Source of the DNA: [Eubacterium] saphenum
GTDB lineage: Bacteria; Bacillota; Clostridia; Oscillospirales; Ruminococcaceae
Length of the DNA: 38,329 bases
Reading direction: 5' to 3'
Assembly (NCBI GenBank): GCA_004555855.1
Contig: SFJQ01000005.1
Span: 1 to 38,329, forward strand
The notes under the pieces were generated by a model. That model was not told the origin of the DNA. It searched no databases and saw nothing but the letters and a program-made list of their open reading frames with translations. Within the stretch, counting starts at the first letter, position 1. Each line of letters opens with the position of its first letter. Both the position numbers and the translations under genes were made by a program. This document shows, in pieces, positions 1 to 7,346 of this stretch.

Positions 1-1032
1 TGTAAGGTCCTCTGCCTCAGCGAAATCGCCGTTGTAGATAAAGTTTCCGTCTGCAAGAGGCTTACGGAAATTAACCTCGGGCTTCTTTACGTTTGTATCG
101 TAGGAGGGCTTCTGATAAACTCTTACATAGTCAATCTCAAATTCAGCCTTGCTGAAATCGGTTGTTTCATCGGGGTTTCCGGGCCAGTTTCCGCCGACAG
201 CAAGGTTCATCTGTACGAAGAAAGGCTGATTGAACGGTGCGGGATAAGGCTTCTCGTCCTCGCCCTTGACAGCGGTAAACCAGTCGTTTACGGTAAGGCA
301 GAGATTTCCGTCGATATAGTAGCGGAATTCACCGGGCTCCCACTCAACAGAATACTCGTGGAAGTCGTTTGCAAAGGTCTTGCCGTCCGTGAGGACAACC
401 TTGCCCTGCTGCTCTGCGTGAGGCTCGCCGTAGTGGATTGTCGCATAAGCGGTATCAACCTGATTGCCGAGAACCTCCATAATGTCGATTTCACCGCACT
501 TAGGCCACTGACCGTAAAAGCTCTCGTCCTGCGGCATCATCCAGATTGCCGGCCAGAGTCCCTGTCCCTCGGGAACCTTTGCGCTTACGACAACCTTGCC
601 GTATGTAAAGTCCTTCTTGTTCTGGGAATTTACCTTACCAGAGGTGTAGTACTCCTTGCCGTCCTTTTCGGTCTTGATTGCCTTCAGAACGAGCTTTCCG
701 TCGCGAACGAAGATGTTGTCATCGGACGCGGTGTACTCCTGAAGCTCGTTGTTTGTCCAGCCGGGCTCGCGAAGCTCTCTTGTCCAGATTTCCTCGTTGA
801 GCTTGTCGCCGTCAAACTCGTCGTTCCAGAGGAGATTATATCCCGCGATTTCAATCGAGGGCTTTTCCTCGGGAGCCGAAGATGTAGACTCGGTCGAAGA
901 TGTGGACTCGTTTGTCGATGTGGACGTGCTCTCGGTGCTCTGAGAACTGTTGCCTGCATTCGAGCAGCCCGAAAGGACGCTCGCGAGCATAACCGTAGCG
1001 GCAGAAATGCTCAGAATTCTTTTATTTTTCAT
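1..1032 (-). CDS. GH16 family beta-glucanase (laminarinase/lichenase-like) lipoprotein, 3' end outside window
   Basis: A secreted glycoside hydrolase family 16 enzyme, expected to cleave beta-1,3 or mixed beta-1,3/1,4-glucans outside the cell. The first 344 residues are visible and the frame is still open at base 1. It starts at ATG 1032 behind a GGGAGA ribosome site. A basic, hydrophobic signal peptide ends in the lipobox LSGC (Cys23), so it should be lipid-anchored. A Ser/Thr/Glu-rich linker (about residues 24-50) leads into the catalytic domain. The family signature GEIDIMEVLG is intact: E181 nucleophile, D183, E186 acid/base. The DYVRVYQ strand that usually closes GH16 domains is also seen, so the missing part is probably an accessory, carbohydrate-binding region. 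It lies just downstream of tsf, separated by a hairpin, and is the only carbohydrate-active gene here. The family call is firm; the exact glucan is not determinable. Confidence 0.93.
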   Translation of the reverse strand, partial: MKNKRILSISAATVMLASVLSGCSNAGNSSQSTESTSTSTNESTSSTESTSSAPEEKPSIEIAGYNLLWNDEFDGDKLNEEIWTRELREPGWTNNELQEYTASDDNIFVRDGKLVLKAIKTEKDGKEYYTSGKVNSQNKKDFTYGKVVVSAKVPEGQGLWPAIWMMPQDESFYGQWPKCGEIDIMEVLGNQVDTAYATIHYGEPHAEQQGKVVLTDGKTFANDFHEYSVEWEPGEFRYYIDGNLCLTVNDWFTAVKGEDEKPYPAPFNQPFFVQMNLAVGGNWPGNPDETTDFSKAEFEIDYVRVYQKPSYDTNVKKPEVNFRKPLADGNFIYNGDFAEAEDLT

Positions 1033-1057
1033 AAAAATCTCCCTTGTTCTTTTTTTT

Positions 1058-1096
1058 AAAAGCCATCTTGACAAGTTATCTTCATCAAGATGGCTT
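1058..1096 (-). terminator. Hairpin terminator after tsf
   Basis: A perfect 12-bp inverted repeat (AAGCCATCTTGA at 1060-1071 and its complement at 1085-1096) with a 13-nt loop lies 18 nt past the tsf stop. In the minus direction the stem ends in only four U (two of them in the stem) before an A-run, so termination may be partial. The GH16 ribosome site starts about 20 nt further on. Confidence 0.65.
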
Positions 1097-1114
1097 AATC
1101 ACATAACCGAAGAA

Positions 1115-2023
1115 TTACTTCTTCATCATAGCTTCAACTTCAGCAGCAAAGTCTTCCTGTTTCTTTTCGATACCCTCGCCACGCTCGTAGCGAACAAAGC
1201 TGTCAACCTTGATGGAGCAGCCCTGTGCCTTCTCAACGGACTGGATATACTTGCCAACGCTCATGGTGTCGTCCTTGAAGTACTTCTGGTCGAGCAGGCA
1301 AACCTCCTCGAAGAACTTTCTCATACGGCCTTCAACAATCTTCTCGGCAACATTAGCGGGCTTGCCCTCCTGCTCAACGAGCTTGGTCTGAACCTCTTTC
1401 TCGTTTGCGAGAACCTCAGCGGGAACGGTCTCCTTGCTTACATACTGAGCGCCGAGAGCGGTTACCTGAAGAGCAACGTTCTTGCCGCAAACGAGAACCT
1501 CAGCGTCATCAGCCTTGTCGGTATCGAGCTTTACGAGAGTACCGAGTCTGCCGCCATCGTGCATATAAGCGATGAGAGTGCCTTCCATCTTAGCAAAACG
1601 GCGGATTTTGATGTTCTCACCGATGGTAGCAATCTTGTTGGTGAGGTATTCGGACATCTTCTCGTTGGTGCCGGAAACGGTGCACTCCATAAGAGCGTCG
1701 GGGTCAGCAACATCGTTGTCGAGAATAGTGTTTGCGATTTCCTCAACCATTGCAAGGAATTTGTCGGACTTCGCGCAGAAGTCGGTTTCGCAGTTGATTT
1801 CAGCAACAACGCCGATATTGCCTCTGGTCATTGCCTTAACAACGCCCTCTGCGGCAATTCTGCCTGCCTTCTTGGCAGCCTTTGCAAGTCCCTTTTCGCG
1901 AAGAATTTTAACAGCCTCATCGCGGTTGCCGTCTGCTTCCTGAAGCGCTCTCTTGCAGTCCATCATTCCGCAGCCGGTCATATCGCGCAGCTCTTTAACG
2001 TCCTGTGCAGTTATATTAGCCAT
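1115..2023 (-). CDS. tsf: Translation elongation factor Ts
   Basis: EF-Ts, the guanine nucleotide exchange factor that recycles EF-Tu-GDP to EF-Tu-GTP in the cytoplasm. It is 302 residues, about the usual length for the family. The N-terminal UBA-like domain carries the family signature (ELRDMTGCGMMDCKRAL, residues 11-27), followed by the core region with ETDFCAKSD. The ATG at 2023 has an AAGGAGAAAG ribosome site. It lies 20 nt downstream of rpsB, the standard pairing, and is presumably cotranscribed from the rpsB promoter. The usual followers pyrH and frr are absent; a hairpin and then the GH16 gene come next. Confidence 0.98.
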   Translation of the reverse strand: MANITAQDVKELRDMTGCGMMDCKRALQEADGNRDEAVKILREKGLAKAAKKAGRIAAEGVVKAMTRGNIGVVAEINCETDFCAKSDKFLAMVEEIANTILDNDVADPDALMECTVSGTNEKMSEYLTNKIATIGENIKIRRFAKMEGTLIAYMHDGGRLGTLVKLDTDKADDAEVLVCGKNVALQVTALGAQYVSKETVPAEVLANEKEVQTKLVEQEGKPANVAEKIVEGRMRKFFEEVCLLDQKYFKDDTMSVGKYIQSVEKAQGCSIKVDSFVRYERGEGIEKKQEDFAAEVEAMMKK

Positions 2024-2043
2024 TTTCTTTCTCCTTATATAAA

Positions 2044-2775
2044 TTATTCCTCAGTCTGAGCTTCTTCCGCTTCGCCGGCTTCTACTTCGGTCTTGCCCTG
2101 ATTAGCGGAGATGATAGCGTCTGCCATAGCGCCTGCAATCAGCTTTACAGCGCGGATTGCATCGTCGTTGCCGGGGATAACGTAGTCGATTTCATCGGGG
2201 TCGCAGTTGGTGTCAACGATAGCGACAACGGGAATACCGAGCTTTCTTGCCTCGGAAACCGCAATCTTCTCCTTGCGCGGATCAACAACGAACAGAGCGC
2301 CGGGGAGCTTCTTCATATTCTTGATACCGCCGAGGAACTTCTCGAGCTTCTCGATTTCGAGGTTGAGCTTGATAACTTCCTTCTTGGGGAGAAGGTCGAA
2401 GGTGCCGTCTGTTTCCATTGTACGAAGCTGCTCAAGACGGTTAATTCTCTTCTGAATGGTCTTGAAGTTGGTCATCATACCGCCGAGCCAGCGAGCGTTA
2501 ACATAGTGAGCGCCTGCGCGGACAGCCTCTTCCTTAATGGAATCGGCAGCCTGCTTCTTGGTGCCGACGAAAAGGATTTCGCCGCCGTTAGCCGCTGTTT
2601 CGTGAATGAAGTTGTAAGCCTCATCGAGCTTTCTTACTGTTTTCTGAAGGTCGATGATGTAGATTCCGTTTCTCTCGGTGAAGATATACGGAGCCATCTT
2701 CGGGTTCCATCTCTTGGTGAGGTGTCCGAAGTGAACGCCTGCCTCCAGAAGCTGTTTCATAGATACTACTGCCAT
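2044..2775 (-). CDS. rpsB: 30S ribosomal protein S2
   Basis: Ribosomal protein uS2, a component of the small-subunit head/platform. It is 243 residues and begins with the characteristic S2 N-terminus (MKQLLEAGVHFGHLTKRWNP from residue 6). The C-terminus is a Glu-rich tail. The frame stays open 40 codons upstream, but the ATG at 2775 is the only one with a strong AGGAGG site at correct spacing, and it matches the family start. It is first in an rpsB-tsf operon with its own promoter at 2908-2936 and a structured leader of about 125 nt. Confidence 0.98.
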   Translation of the reverse strand: MAVVSMKQLLEAGVHFGHLTKRWNPKMAPYIFTERNGIYIIDLQKTVRKLDEAYNFIHETAANGGEILFVGTKKQAADSIKEEAVRAGAHYVNARWLGGMMTNFKTIQKRINRLEQLRTMETDGTFDLLPKKEVIKLNLEIEKLEKFLGGIKNMKKLPGALFVVDPRKEKIAVSEARKLGIPVVAIVDTNCDPDEIDYVIPGNDDAIRAVKLIAGAMADAIISANQGKTEVEAGEAEEAQTEE

Positions 2776-2900
2776 TGATTTTTCCTCCTGATTTTGGTTA
2801 ATTTCCTCCTGCGCGAAACATTCCTCAAGCGCCGAAACGCACCGACAAGGAACTGTCGCGCAGTGTGTATTTATGCGCGAATTTATCCCGCGCACATTTA
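2776..2900 (-). promoter_or_regulatory. Structured 5' leader of rpsB (candidate uS2 autoregulatory element)
   Basis: The untranslated leader between the predicted start of transcription and the rpsB ATG folds into two clear hairpins. The first is a perfect 6-bp stem (TGCGCG, 2874-2879 with 2889-2894). The second is a perfect 8-bp outer stem (CTGCGCGA, 2809-2816 with 2856-2863) enclosing a further arm that pairs a TTCCT segment with AGGAA. The second stem ends directly at an AGGAGG (about 2802-2809); another AGGAGG (about 2782-2787) is the site used for the ATG. S2 leaders with autoregulatory function are known in several bacterial groups; membership in one of those families is inferred from position and structure only. 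Confidence 0.5.
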
Positions 2901-2907
2901 CCGAATT

Positions 2908-2936
2908 ATTATACCATATTTGTCCTGAATTTACAA
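2908..2936 (-). promoter_or_regulatory. Sigma-A-type promoter for rpsB-tsf
   Basis: The -35 TTGTAA (2931-2936) and -10 TATAAT (2908-2913) are separated by 17 bp, with an extended TGG directly before the -10. Transcription should begin near 2901. Confidence 0.85.
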
Positions 2937-2951
2937 GAGTTTTTTGTTCGT

Positions 2952-3242
2952 CTATTTAAACAAACTTCCAAACCCTTTGCCTTTGGATTTTCGGCAATTT
3001 GACGGAATATCACAGGAAACCAGTATTGTATCCTCGCCGATAACCTCGATATCGCACCATTTTATGAACAAATCCTCTTCTCTGCCGAAAAGCCCGAAGA
3101 ATTTTGACTTGCCGAACACGATTATACGGCAGATTTTCGCGGTGCAGTTCTCGAACTCGATATCGTCGGGAAAACCCAGCCGCGCGCCGTTTTTCACGTT
3201 GATGATTTCCTTGCACCGCAAATCGTTGAAGCTAAAAACCAT
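2952..3242 (-). CDS. YlmC/YmxH family PRC-barrel protein (sporulation-associated family)
   Basis: A small single-domain protein of 96 residues with the PRC-barrel pattern of the YlmC/YmxH family: an opening NDLRCKEIINVKNGARLG segment, the FGKSKFFGLFGREED segment, then IKWCDIEVIGEDTILV. Members are common in spore-forming Firmicutes and are named for a link to sporulation, but no biochemical activity is established. I place the start at ATG 3242 because AGAGGTGAG sits at good spacing; a GTG three codons upstream overlaps that site and is less likely. The C-terminus is unusually Lys/Gly-rich. It ends just before the rpsB promoter, so it is the last gene of the hisC-to-ymxH run. The family call is good; function is unknown. 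Confidence 0.85.
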   Translation of the reverse strand: MVFSFNDLRCKEIINVKNGARLGFPDDIEFENCTAKICRIIVFGKSKFFGLFGREEDLFIKWCDIEVIGEDTILVSCDIPSNCRKSKGKGFGSLFK

Positions 3243-3302
3243 TTTTCTCACCTCTCGACATTTTATGCTTGTAAATGCCGAAAAAGACTGGTTTTTCTAG
3301 CC

Positions 3303-4013
3303 TCAGGCAAGGTTTAGAAGAAATTCCTCCGCCTGCTTTATGCTGCCCTTGTCAAAAGTCGATGTATCGGTATTGTCGGGGTTCTCGGGGTAGTCCGTAA
3401 CCCAGAATGTCGCTAATCCAAGCGATTTCGCGGGCATTATGTCCTCTTTCACGCTATTTCCGACAACAATGCACTCGTCCGCGGTTTTCCCTGTTTTTTC
3501 CATAATTTCCGCGAAATACTTCGGGTTCGGCTTGCAGAACGAGCTGTTGTCGTAATTTGTAATCAGCGTAAAATCGCTCTCGTCAAGGTTTACCCACTTC
3601 AGCCGCGTTATCATCGCGGACAGCGGGAAAACCGAGTTCGTGGACAAAATCAGGTCAAATCCCGCGTTTTTCAGACTTGTTATCATCGGCTTCATATCGC
3701 GGTTTTCACGAAGTGAAGCGCGCGTTTTGTCGAACTCGTTTACATAAAATTCATCGCAAAGCGGCTTTGCGTCGGGCTTGTCGGGATTTTTCGCACGGAA
3801 AACCTCCCAGAAAACCTCGCTGTTAAGCCGGGAACCGTCGTTTTTCACCATCGCCGCCGTTCCCGCCCAAAGGTCGTCCACAGCGGTTTTCGGGTCATAG
3901 CCAAGCGGCGCGAGCTTTTTCGTCAGTCCCGCGAAATACAGCTTCAGAAAGTCCTCGCTCACGAACGGCACAAGCGTCCCGTCCATATCAAACATTATCG
4001 TGCTTTTCTTCAT
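3303..4013 (-). CDS. HAD superfamily hydrolase
   Basis: A 236-residue haloacid dehalogenase-type hydrolase, probably a small-molecule phosphatase. Motif I is FDMDGTL with nucleophile D9 and D11. Motif II is the LSTNS segment, motif III the lysine in CKPNPKYF, and motif IV is VVGNSVKEDI, where Asn replaces the more usual Asp in GDS but the E-D pair remains. A helical cap of about 80 residues follows motif I, as in subclass C1 enzymes. The start at ATG 4013 has a GGAGGTC ribosome site and overlaps the end of the upstream exonuclease gene by 26 nt, suggesting coupled translation. Substrate cannot be told from sequence. Confidence 0.88.
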   Translation of the reverse strand: MKKSTIMFDMDGTLVPFVSEDFLKLYFAGLTKKLAPLGYDPKTAVDDLWAGTAAMVKNDGSRLNSEVFWEVFRAKNPDKPDAKPLCDEFYVNEFDKTRASLRENRDMKPMITSLKNAGFDLILSTNSVFPLSAMITRLKWVNLDESDFTLITNYDNSSFCKPNPKYFAEIMEKTGKTADECIVVGNSVKEDIMPAKSLGLATFWVTDYPENPDNTDTSTFDKGSIKQAEEFLLNLA

Positions 4014-4947
4014 TTTTGACCTCCGGTTTTTTCTTTGCGGCAGCTTTCCTGCGCTCCAGCGACTCCTTGCGCTTTTGCAGCTTGCGCTCATAAGATGAAA
4101 TATCCTCGTCGTTTGCCGTGAAAACCGAACGGATAACCGTGTAATTTGTGTCGGAAATCCGCGCCGCTTTCATCTTTACGAGGAAAATTCCGTGCTCGCC
4201 GCATTCGGCAAGCGTTTTGCAGGAGCGCTTGTTGCTGAAAAACCACTCGCGAACCCTCATTTTTTCCTCGCAGAACGGGCAGTTTATCACGCCGAGCCGC
4301 CTGTCGCGTATCATATTATCCCCGTCAACCTTCTCGAAATAGTCCTTCACAATCGGCACAGCAGCCGCTGTCGAGGACATCTCGGAGTACTCGGCGACGC
4401 CTTTCACCATATCCAGCTTTTTCAGCACCTCATAAGTAAGGTACGCGTCGTTTGCAGCGTCGTGAACCTGCACGTCAATCGGTATTTCCAGCTTTTCCGC
4501 AGCCGCTGACAGCGCGCATTGAAGATGCTCGGCAGCTGTCTGGCGGTTGAAAATGAGCTGGAGATTGATGTAATCACGCCCGAAAACCGCGTCCAAGCCG
4601 TGCGCGCGCAGATTATCGCAGAAAATCCCGATATCGTCAAAGCCCCACGTTATTATGCGAAACTCCTCGCCGCACCACTCCGAAAACCGCCGGAACGCGT
4701 TCGGAAACGTTTCCCCGCAAGCCAAATCCGCGGCTGTTATACCCGTGATTTTTTCGACATACGGGTTCATTTTTTTGTAGAATTTCGGGCGGACGTTGAT
4801 TTTGAATTTGTCGAGAAGATTGAAGTTCTCGTCCGTTTTCACAGCGCCGATTTGGATTATCTCGCCGTACAAAATCACGGGACTGCGGACAATCATCGCG
4901 TTGTTGAGCGCCTGATTCCACTCAAGGTCAAGTATAATATAGTTCAT
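3988..4947 (-). CDS. DEDDh-family 3'-5' exonuclease with a C-terminal Cys-rich domain
   Basis: A 319-residue protein whose first 180 residues form a DEDDh exonuclease domain of the KapD/RNase T type. Visible catalytic residues are D7 and E9 in LDLEWNQ, an Asp in WGFDDIG (D104/D105) and H162 and D167 in VHDAANDA. Such domains remove nucleotides from RNA or DNA 3' ends using two metal ions. The C-terminal third has CPFC (C223, C226) and later C243, C249 and H252, a plausible zinc site, then a Lys/Glu-rich tail. Start ATG 4947 has an AAGGAAA site 9 nt after the ABC-F gene. Whether the substrate is RNA or DNA is unknown. Confidence 0.85.
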   Translation of the reverse strand: MNYIILDLEWNQALNNAMIVRSPVILYGEIIQIGAVKTDENFNLLDKFKINVRPKFYKKMNPYVEKITGITAADLACGETFPNAFRRFSEWCGEEFRIITWGFDDIGIFCDNLRAHGLDAVFGRDYINLQLIFNRQTAAEHLQCALSAAAEKLEIPIDVQVHDAANDAYLTYEVLKKLDMVKGVAEYSEMSSTAAAVPIVKDYFEKVDGDNMIRDRRLGVINCPFCEEKMRVREWFFSNKRSCKTLAECGEHGIFLVKMKAARISDTNYTVIRSVFTANDEDISSYERKLQKRKESLERRKAAAKKKPEVKNEEKHDNV

Positions 4948-4955
4948 AAATTTCC

Positions 4956-6569
4956 TTAAATTGTAAGCGTTCCGCCGACGTTTTCCCTGCGCCACTCGGC
5001 GTATTCCTCATAGGTTCCCGAGCGGTCAAAGCAGCCGTTTTCGGTGATTTCGATTATCCTGTTCGCGGCGGTTTCGAGAATTTCAAGGTCGTGCGTTGCA
5101 AAAAGAAGGTTGCCCTTGAACTCGGAAAGTCCGTTGTTGACAGCGGTTATGCTCTCGAGGTCGAGGTGGTTTGTCGGTCGGTCGAGAATAAGCACGTTGC
5201 TCTTGAACAGCATCATTCTCGAGAACATACAGCGCACCTTTTCGCCTCCCGAAAGCACTTTCACGGGCTTGAAAACGTCGTCGCCCGAGAACAGCATTCT
5301 GCCCAAAAATCCGCGCAGATAGCTCTCGGTTTCGTCCTTCGAGTACTGCCGCATCCAGTCCAAAATCGACAACTCGCAGCCGTTGAAATACGCGCTGTTG
5401 TCGTTCGGGAAGTAGGAAACCGTGATTGTCCCGCCCCATTTAAACGAGCCTTCATCGGGTTCAAGCTCCTCTGTGAGAATTTTGAAAAGCGTTGTCACGG
5501 CGATTTCGTTTGCGCCGACAAACGCGATTTTATCGCCTTTTCCCACGGTGAACGAAACGTTGTTCAGCACCTTCACCCCGTCAACAGTCTTGGACAAACC
5601 AGTCACCTGCAAGATGTCTTTTCCCGCCTCGCGCTCCATCTCAAAGCCGATATACGGGTACTTGCGCGAGCTTGCCGGCAGCTCCTCGACAGTAAGCTTG
5701 TCGAGCAATTTTCTGCGCGAGGTCGCCTGCTTGGACTTGGATTTGTTCGCGGAGAAGCGCGCGATAAAGTTCTGCAGCTCCTTGATTTTCTCCTCAGCCT
5801 TTTTGTTCTGCTGTTTAATCATACGCTGGATAAGCTGCGAGCTTTCATACCAGAACTCGTAGTTTCCGACGTACATCTTGATTTTTCCGTAATCGATGTC
5901 CACGATATGCGTGCAGACGTTGTTGAGGAAGTGACGGTCGTGCGAAACCACGATAACCGTTCCGAAATAATCCGCGAGAAAATCCTCCAGCCACGAAACC
6001 GCGTCCACATCGAGGTGGTTTGTCGGCTCGTCCATCAGGATAATATCGGGATTTCCGAAAAGGCACCGCGCAAGCAGCACTTTTACCCTCTCGTTGCCCG
6101 AAAGGCTCGACATACTCTGATACAAAAGCTCCTCGGAAAGCCCGAGTCCCTGTATCAGCTTTGACGCGTCGGATTCCGCCTCCCAGCCGTTAAGCTCGGC
6201 AAATTCAGCTTCGAGCGCCGACGCTTTTTCGCCGTCCTCGTCCGAAAAATCCTCCTTGGCATAAAGCGCGTCCTTTTCCTTCATAATCTCGTAGAGCCGC
6301 TTGTTGCCCATAATCACGGTGTCGAGAACCGTGTACTCGTCAAATGCGTAGTGGTCCTGACTGAGCACCGACATACGAAGATTTTCGGGCTTTGTCACGC
6401 TGCCCTTTGTCGGCTCAAGCTCGCCGCAGAGCACCTTCAGAAAGGTCGATTTTCCCGCGCCGTTTGCGCCGATTACGCCATAGCAGTTGCCCGCCGTGAA
6501 CTTCAAATCAACGTTCTTGAATAAAACCTGTCCGCCGAAAGATACGGCAACGTCCGATACTGTTATCAA
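4956..6569 (-). CDS. ABC-F family ATPase (YbiT/YkpA-like) with a degenerate second nucleotide site
   Basis: A 537-residue ribosome-associated ABC-F protein: two ATPase domains, a charged linker (about residues 240-320), no membrane segments. Overall sequence resembles the YbiT/YkpA branch. Domain 1 has Walker A GANGAGKST (34-42), signature SLSGNE (155-160) and Walker B LMDEPTNHLD (178-187). Domain 2 has GANEIAVTT (352-360), where V358 replaces the Walker A lysine, signature LSGGE, and LDRPTNHLD, where R464 replaces the catalytic glutamate. Both substitutions were checked at codon level (GTG, CGA). The start is TTG 6569, supported by AAGGAG at good spacing and by the family N-terminus; no closer ATG fits. 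ABC-F proteins act at the ribosomal E site; whether this one aids translation or gives antibiotic protection is not decidable. Confidence 0.9.
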   Translation of the reverse strand: MITVSDVAVSFGGQVLFKNVDLKFTAGNCYGVIGANGAGKSTFLKVLCGELEPTKGSVTKPENLRMSVLSQDHYAFDEYTVLDTVIMGNKRLYEIMKEKDALYAKEDFSDEDGEKASALEAEFAELNGWEAESDASKLIQGLGLSEELLYQSMSSLSGNERVKVLLARCLFGNPDIILMDEPTNHLDVDAVSWLEDFLADYFGTVIVVSHDRHFLNNVCTHIVDIDYGKIKMYVGNYEFWYESSQLIQRMIKQQNKKAEEKIKELQNFIARFSANKSKSKQATSRRKLLDKLTVEELPASSRKYPYIGFEMEREAGKDILQVTGLSKTVDGVKVLNNVSFTVGKGDKIAFVGANEIAVTTLFKILTEELEPDEGSFKWGGTITVSYFPNDNSAYFNGCELSILDWMRQYSKDETESYLRGFLGRMLFSGDDVFKPVKVLSGGEKVRCMFSRMMLFKSNVLILDRPTNHLDLESITAVNNGLSEFKGNLLFATHDLEILETAANRIIEITENGCFDRSGTYEEYAEWRRENVGGTLTI

Positions 6570-6587
6570 TACAATTCTCCTTATCTT

Positions 6588-7346
6588 TTATCTGATATAT
6601 GCCATAACAAGCGTTGCCCATTCGCGCACCCAGTAATTCAGCAAATTCAGCACGGGTGTTTTCGCGGAATGCGCGCCTGTTTTCAAGCCGTTTTTATTTG
6701 CGTAAATCGATGCGCGATACTGATGAAACTCGCTTGTGACTATCATTATATTATCCGAAATCCCGAGATTTTCGAGAATTTCCCGCGAAAATGCAAGATT
6801 TTCCTCGGTTGATGCAGATTTGTCCTCAACATAAATCCGCTCGTCATCAATCCCGTTTGCGATAAGATATCTTCGCATACACTCCGCTTCCGAGATGTTT
6901 TCGTTGTCGCCCTTGCCGCCGCTTGCGATACAGAGAGCTTCGGGGTTTTCCAAAAGCACTTCAAGCGCCGCGTCAAGCCGGTTTTTCAGCATCATGCTCG
7001 GCTCTTCTCCGCGAACCTGACAGCCGAGAATTATCACAACTTCGGTTTTTTCAAGCGGCTTTTCGCTGCTCAAAAGCATATTCACCGAGAAAAACACGCA
7101 AATTCCCGCCACGAAAGCCGCCACAGCTCCCACAACGCAGAGCGCGATTTTCCCGAAAACCTTGCTCCAAAGCCGTTTTACGAGCGCGCAGAATTTTTTC
7201 CAAAAAACGCCGAGAGCGATTATCGCGCCGAAAATCACCCAGCCGATAACCGTTCCCGCAGTAAAATAATTTATGCTTACCCACACCAGCAAAACACTCG
7301 CGATTGCCACGATGATTATTCTGATGATTTTTGAGGTTCTTTCCAT
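6588..7346 (-). CDS. YdcF/SanA-like DUF218 membrane protein
   Basis: A 252-residue membrane protein. Three hydrophobic segments occupy about residues 8-28, 30-48 and 64-90. A DUF218 domain follows, recognised by VVIILGCQVRGEEPS, the ASGGKGDNENISEAECM segment and the IVTSEFHQYRA segment. The family is linked to envelope functions (SanA, ElyC, YdcF), but its biochemistry is poorly defined. The gene starts at ATG 7346 inside the metY stop (TGATG, 1-nt overlap) with no strong ribosome site of its own, so it is probably translated by coupling. The ABC-F gene begins 18 nt downstream. Confidence 0.85.
   Translation of the reverse strand: MERTSKIIRIIIVAIASVLLVWVSINYFTAGTVIGWVIFGAIIALGVFWKKFCALVKRLWSKVFGKIALCVVGAVAAFVAGICVFFSVNMLLSSEKPLEKTEVVIILGCQVRGEEPSMMLKNRLDAALEVLLENPEALCIASGGKGDNENISEAECMRRYLIANGIDDERIYVEDKSASTEENLAFSREILENLGISDNIMIVTSEFHQYRASIYANKNGLKTGAHSAKTPVLNLLNYWVREWATLVMAYIR

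Noticed and set aside
950..2059. Long plus-strand open frame opposite tsf
   Set aside because: It is antisense to a certain gene, has no family pattern and no ribosome site; it arises from the codon bias of the minus strand.
3243..3302. Possible sporulation-type promoter before the ymxH-like gene
   Set aside because: AT-rich sequence without recognisable paired elements; the gene can be served by the upstream operon.
5091..6164. 357-codon plus-strand open frame opposite the ABC-F gene
   Set aside because: Its composition is that of a reverse-complement shadow, with no motif.
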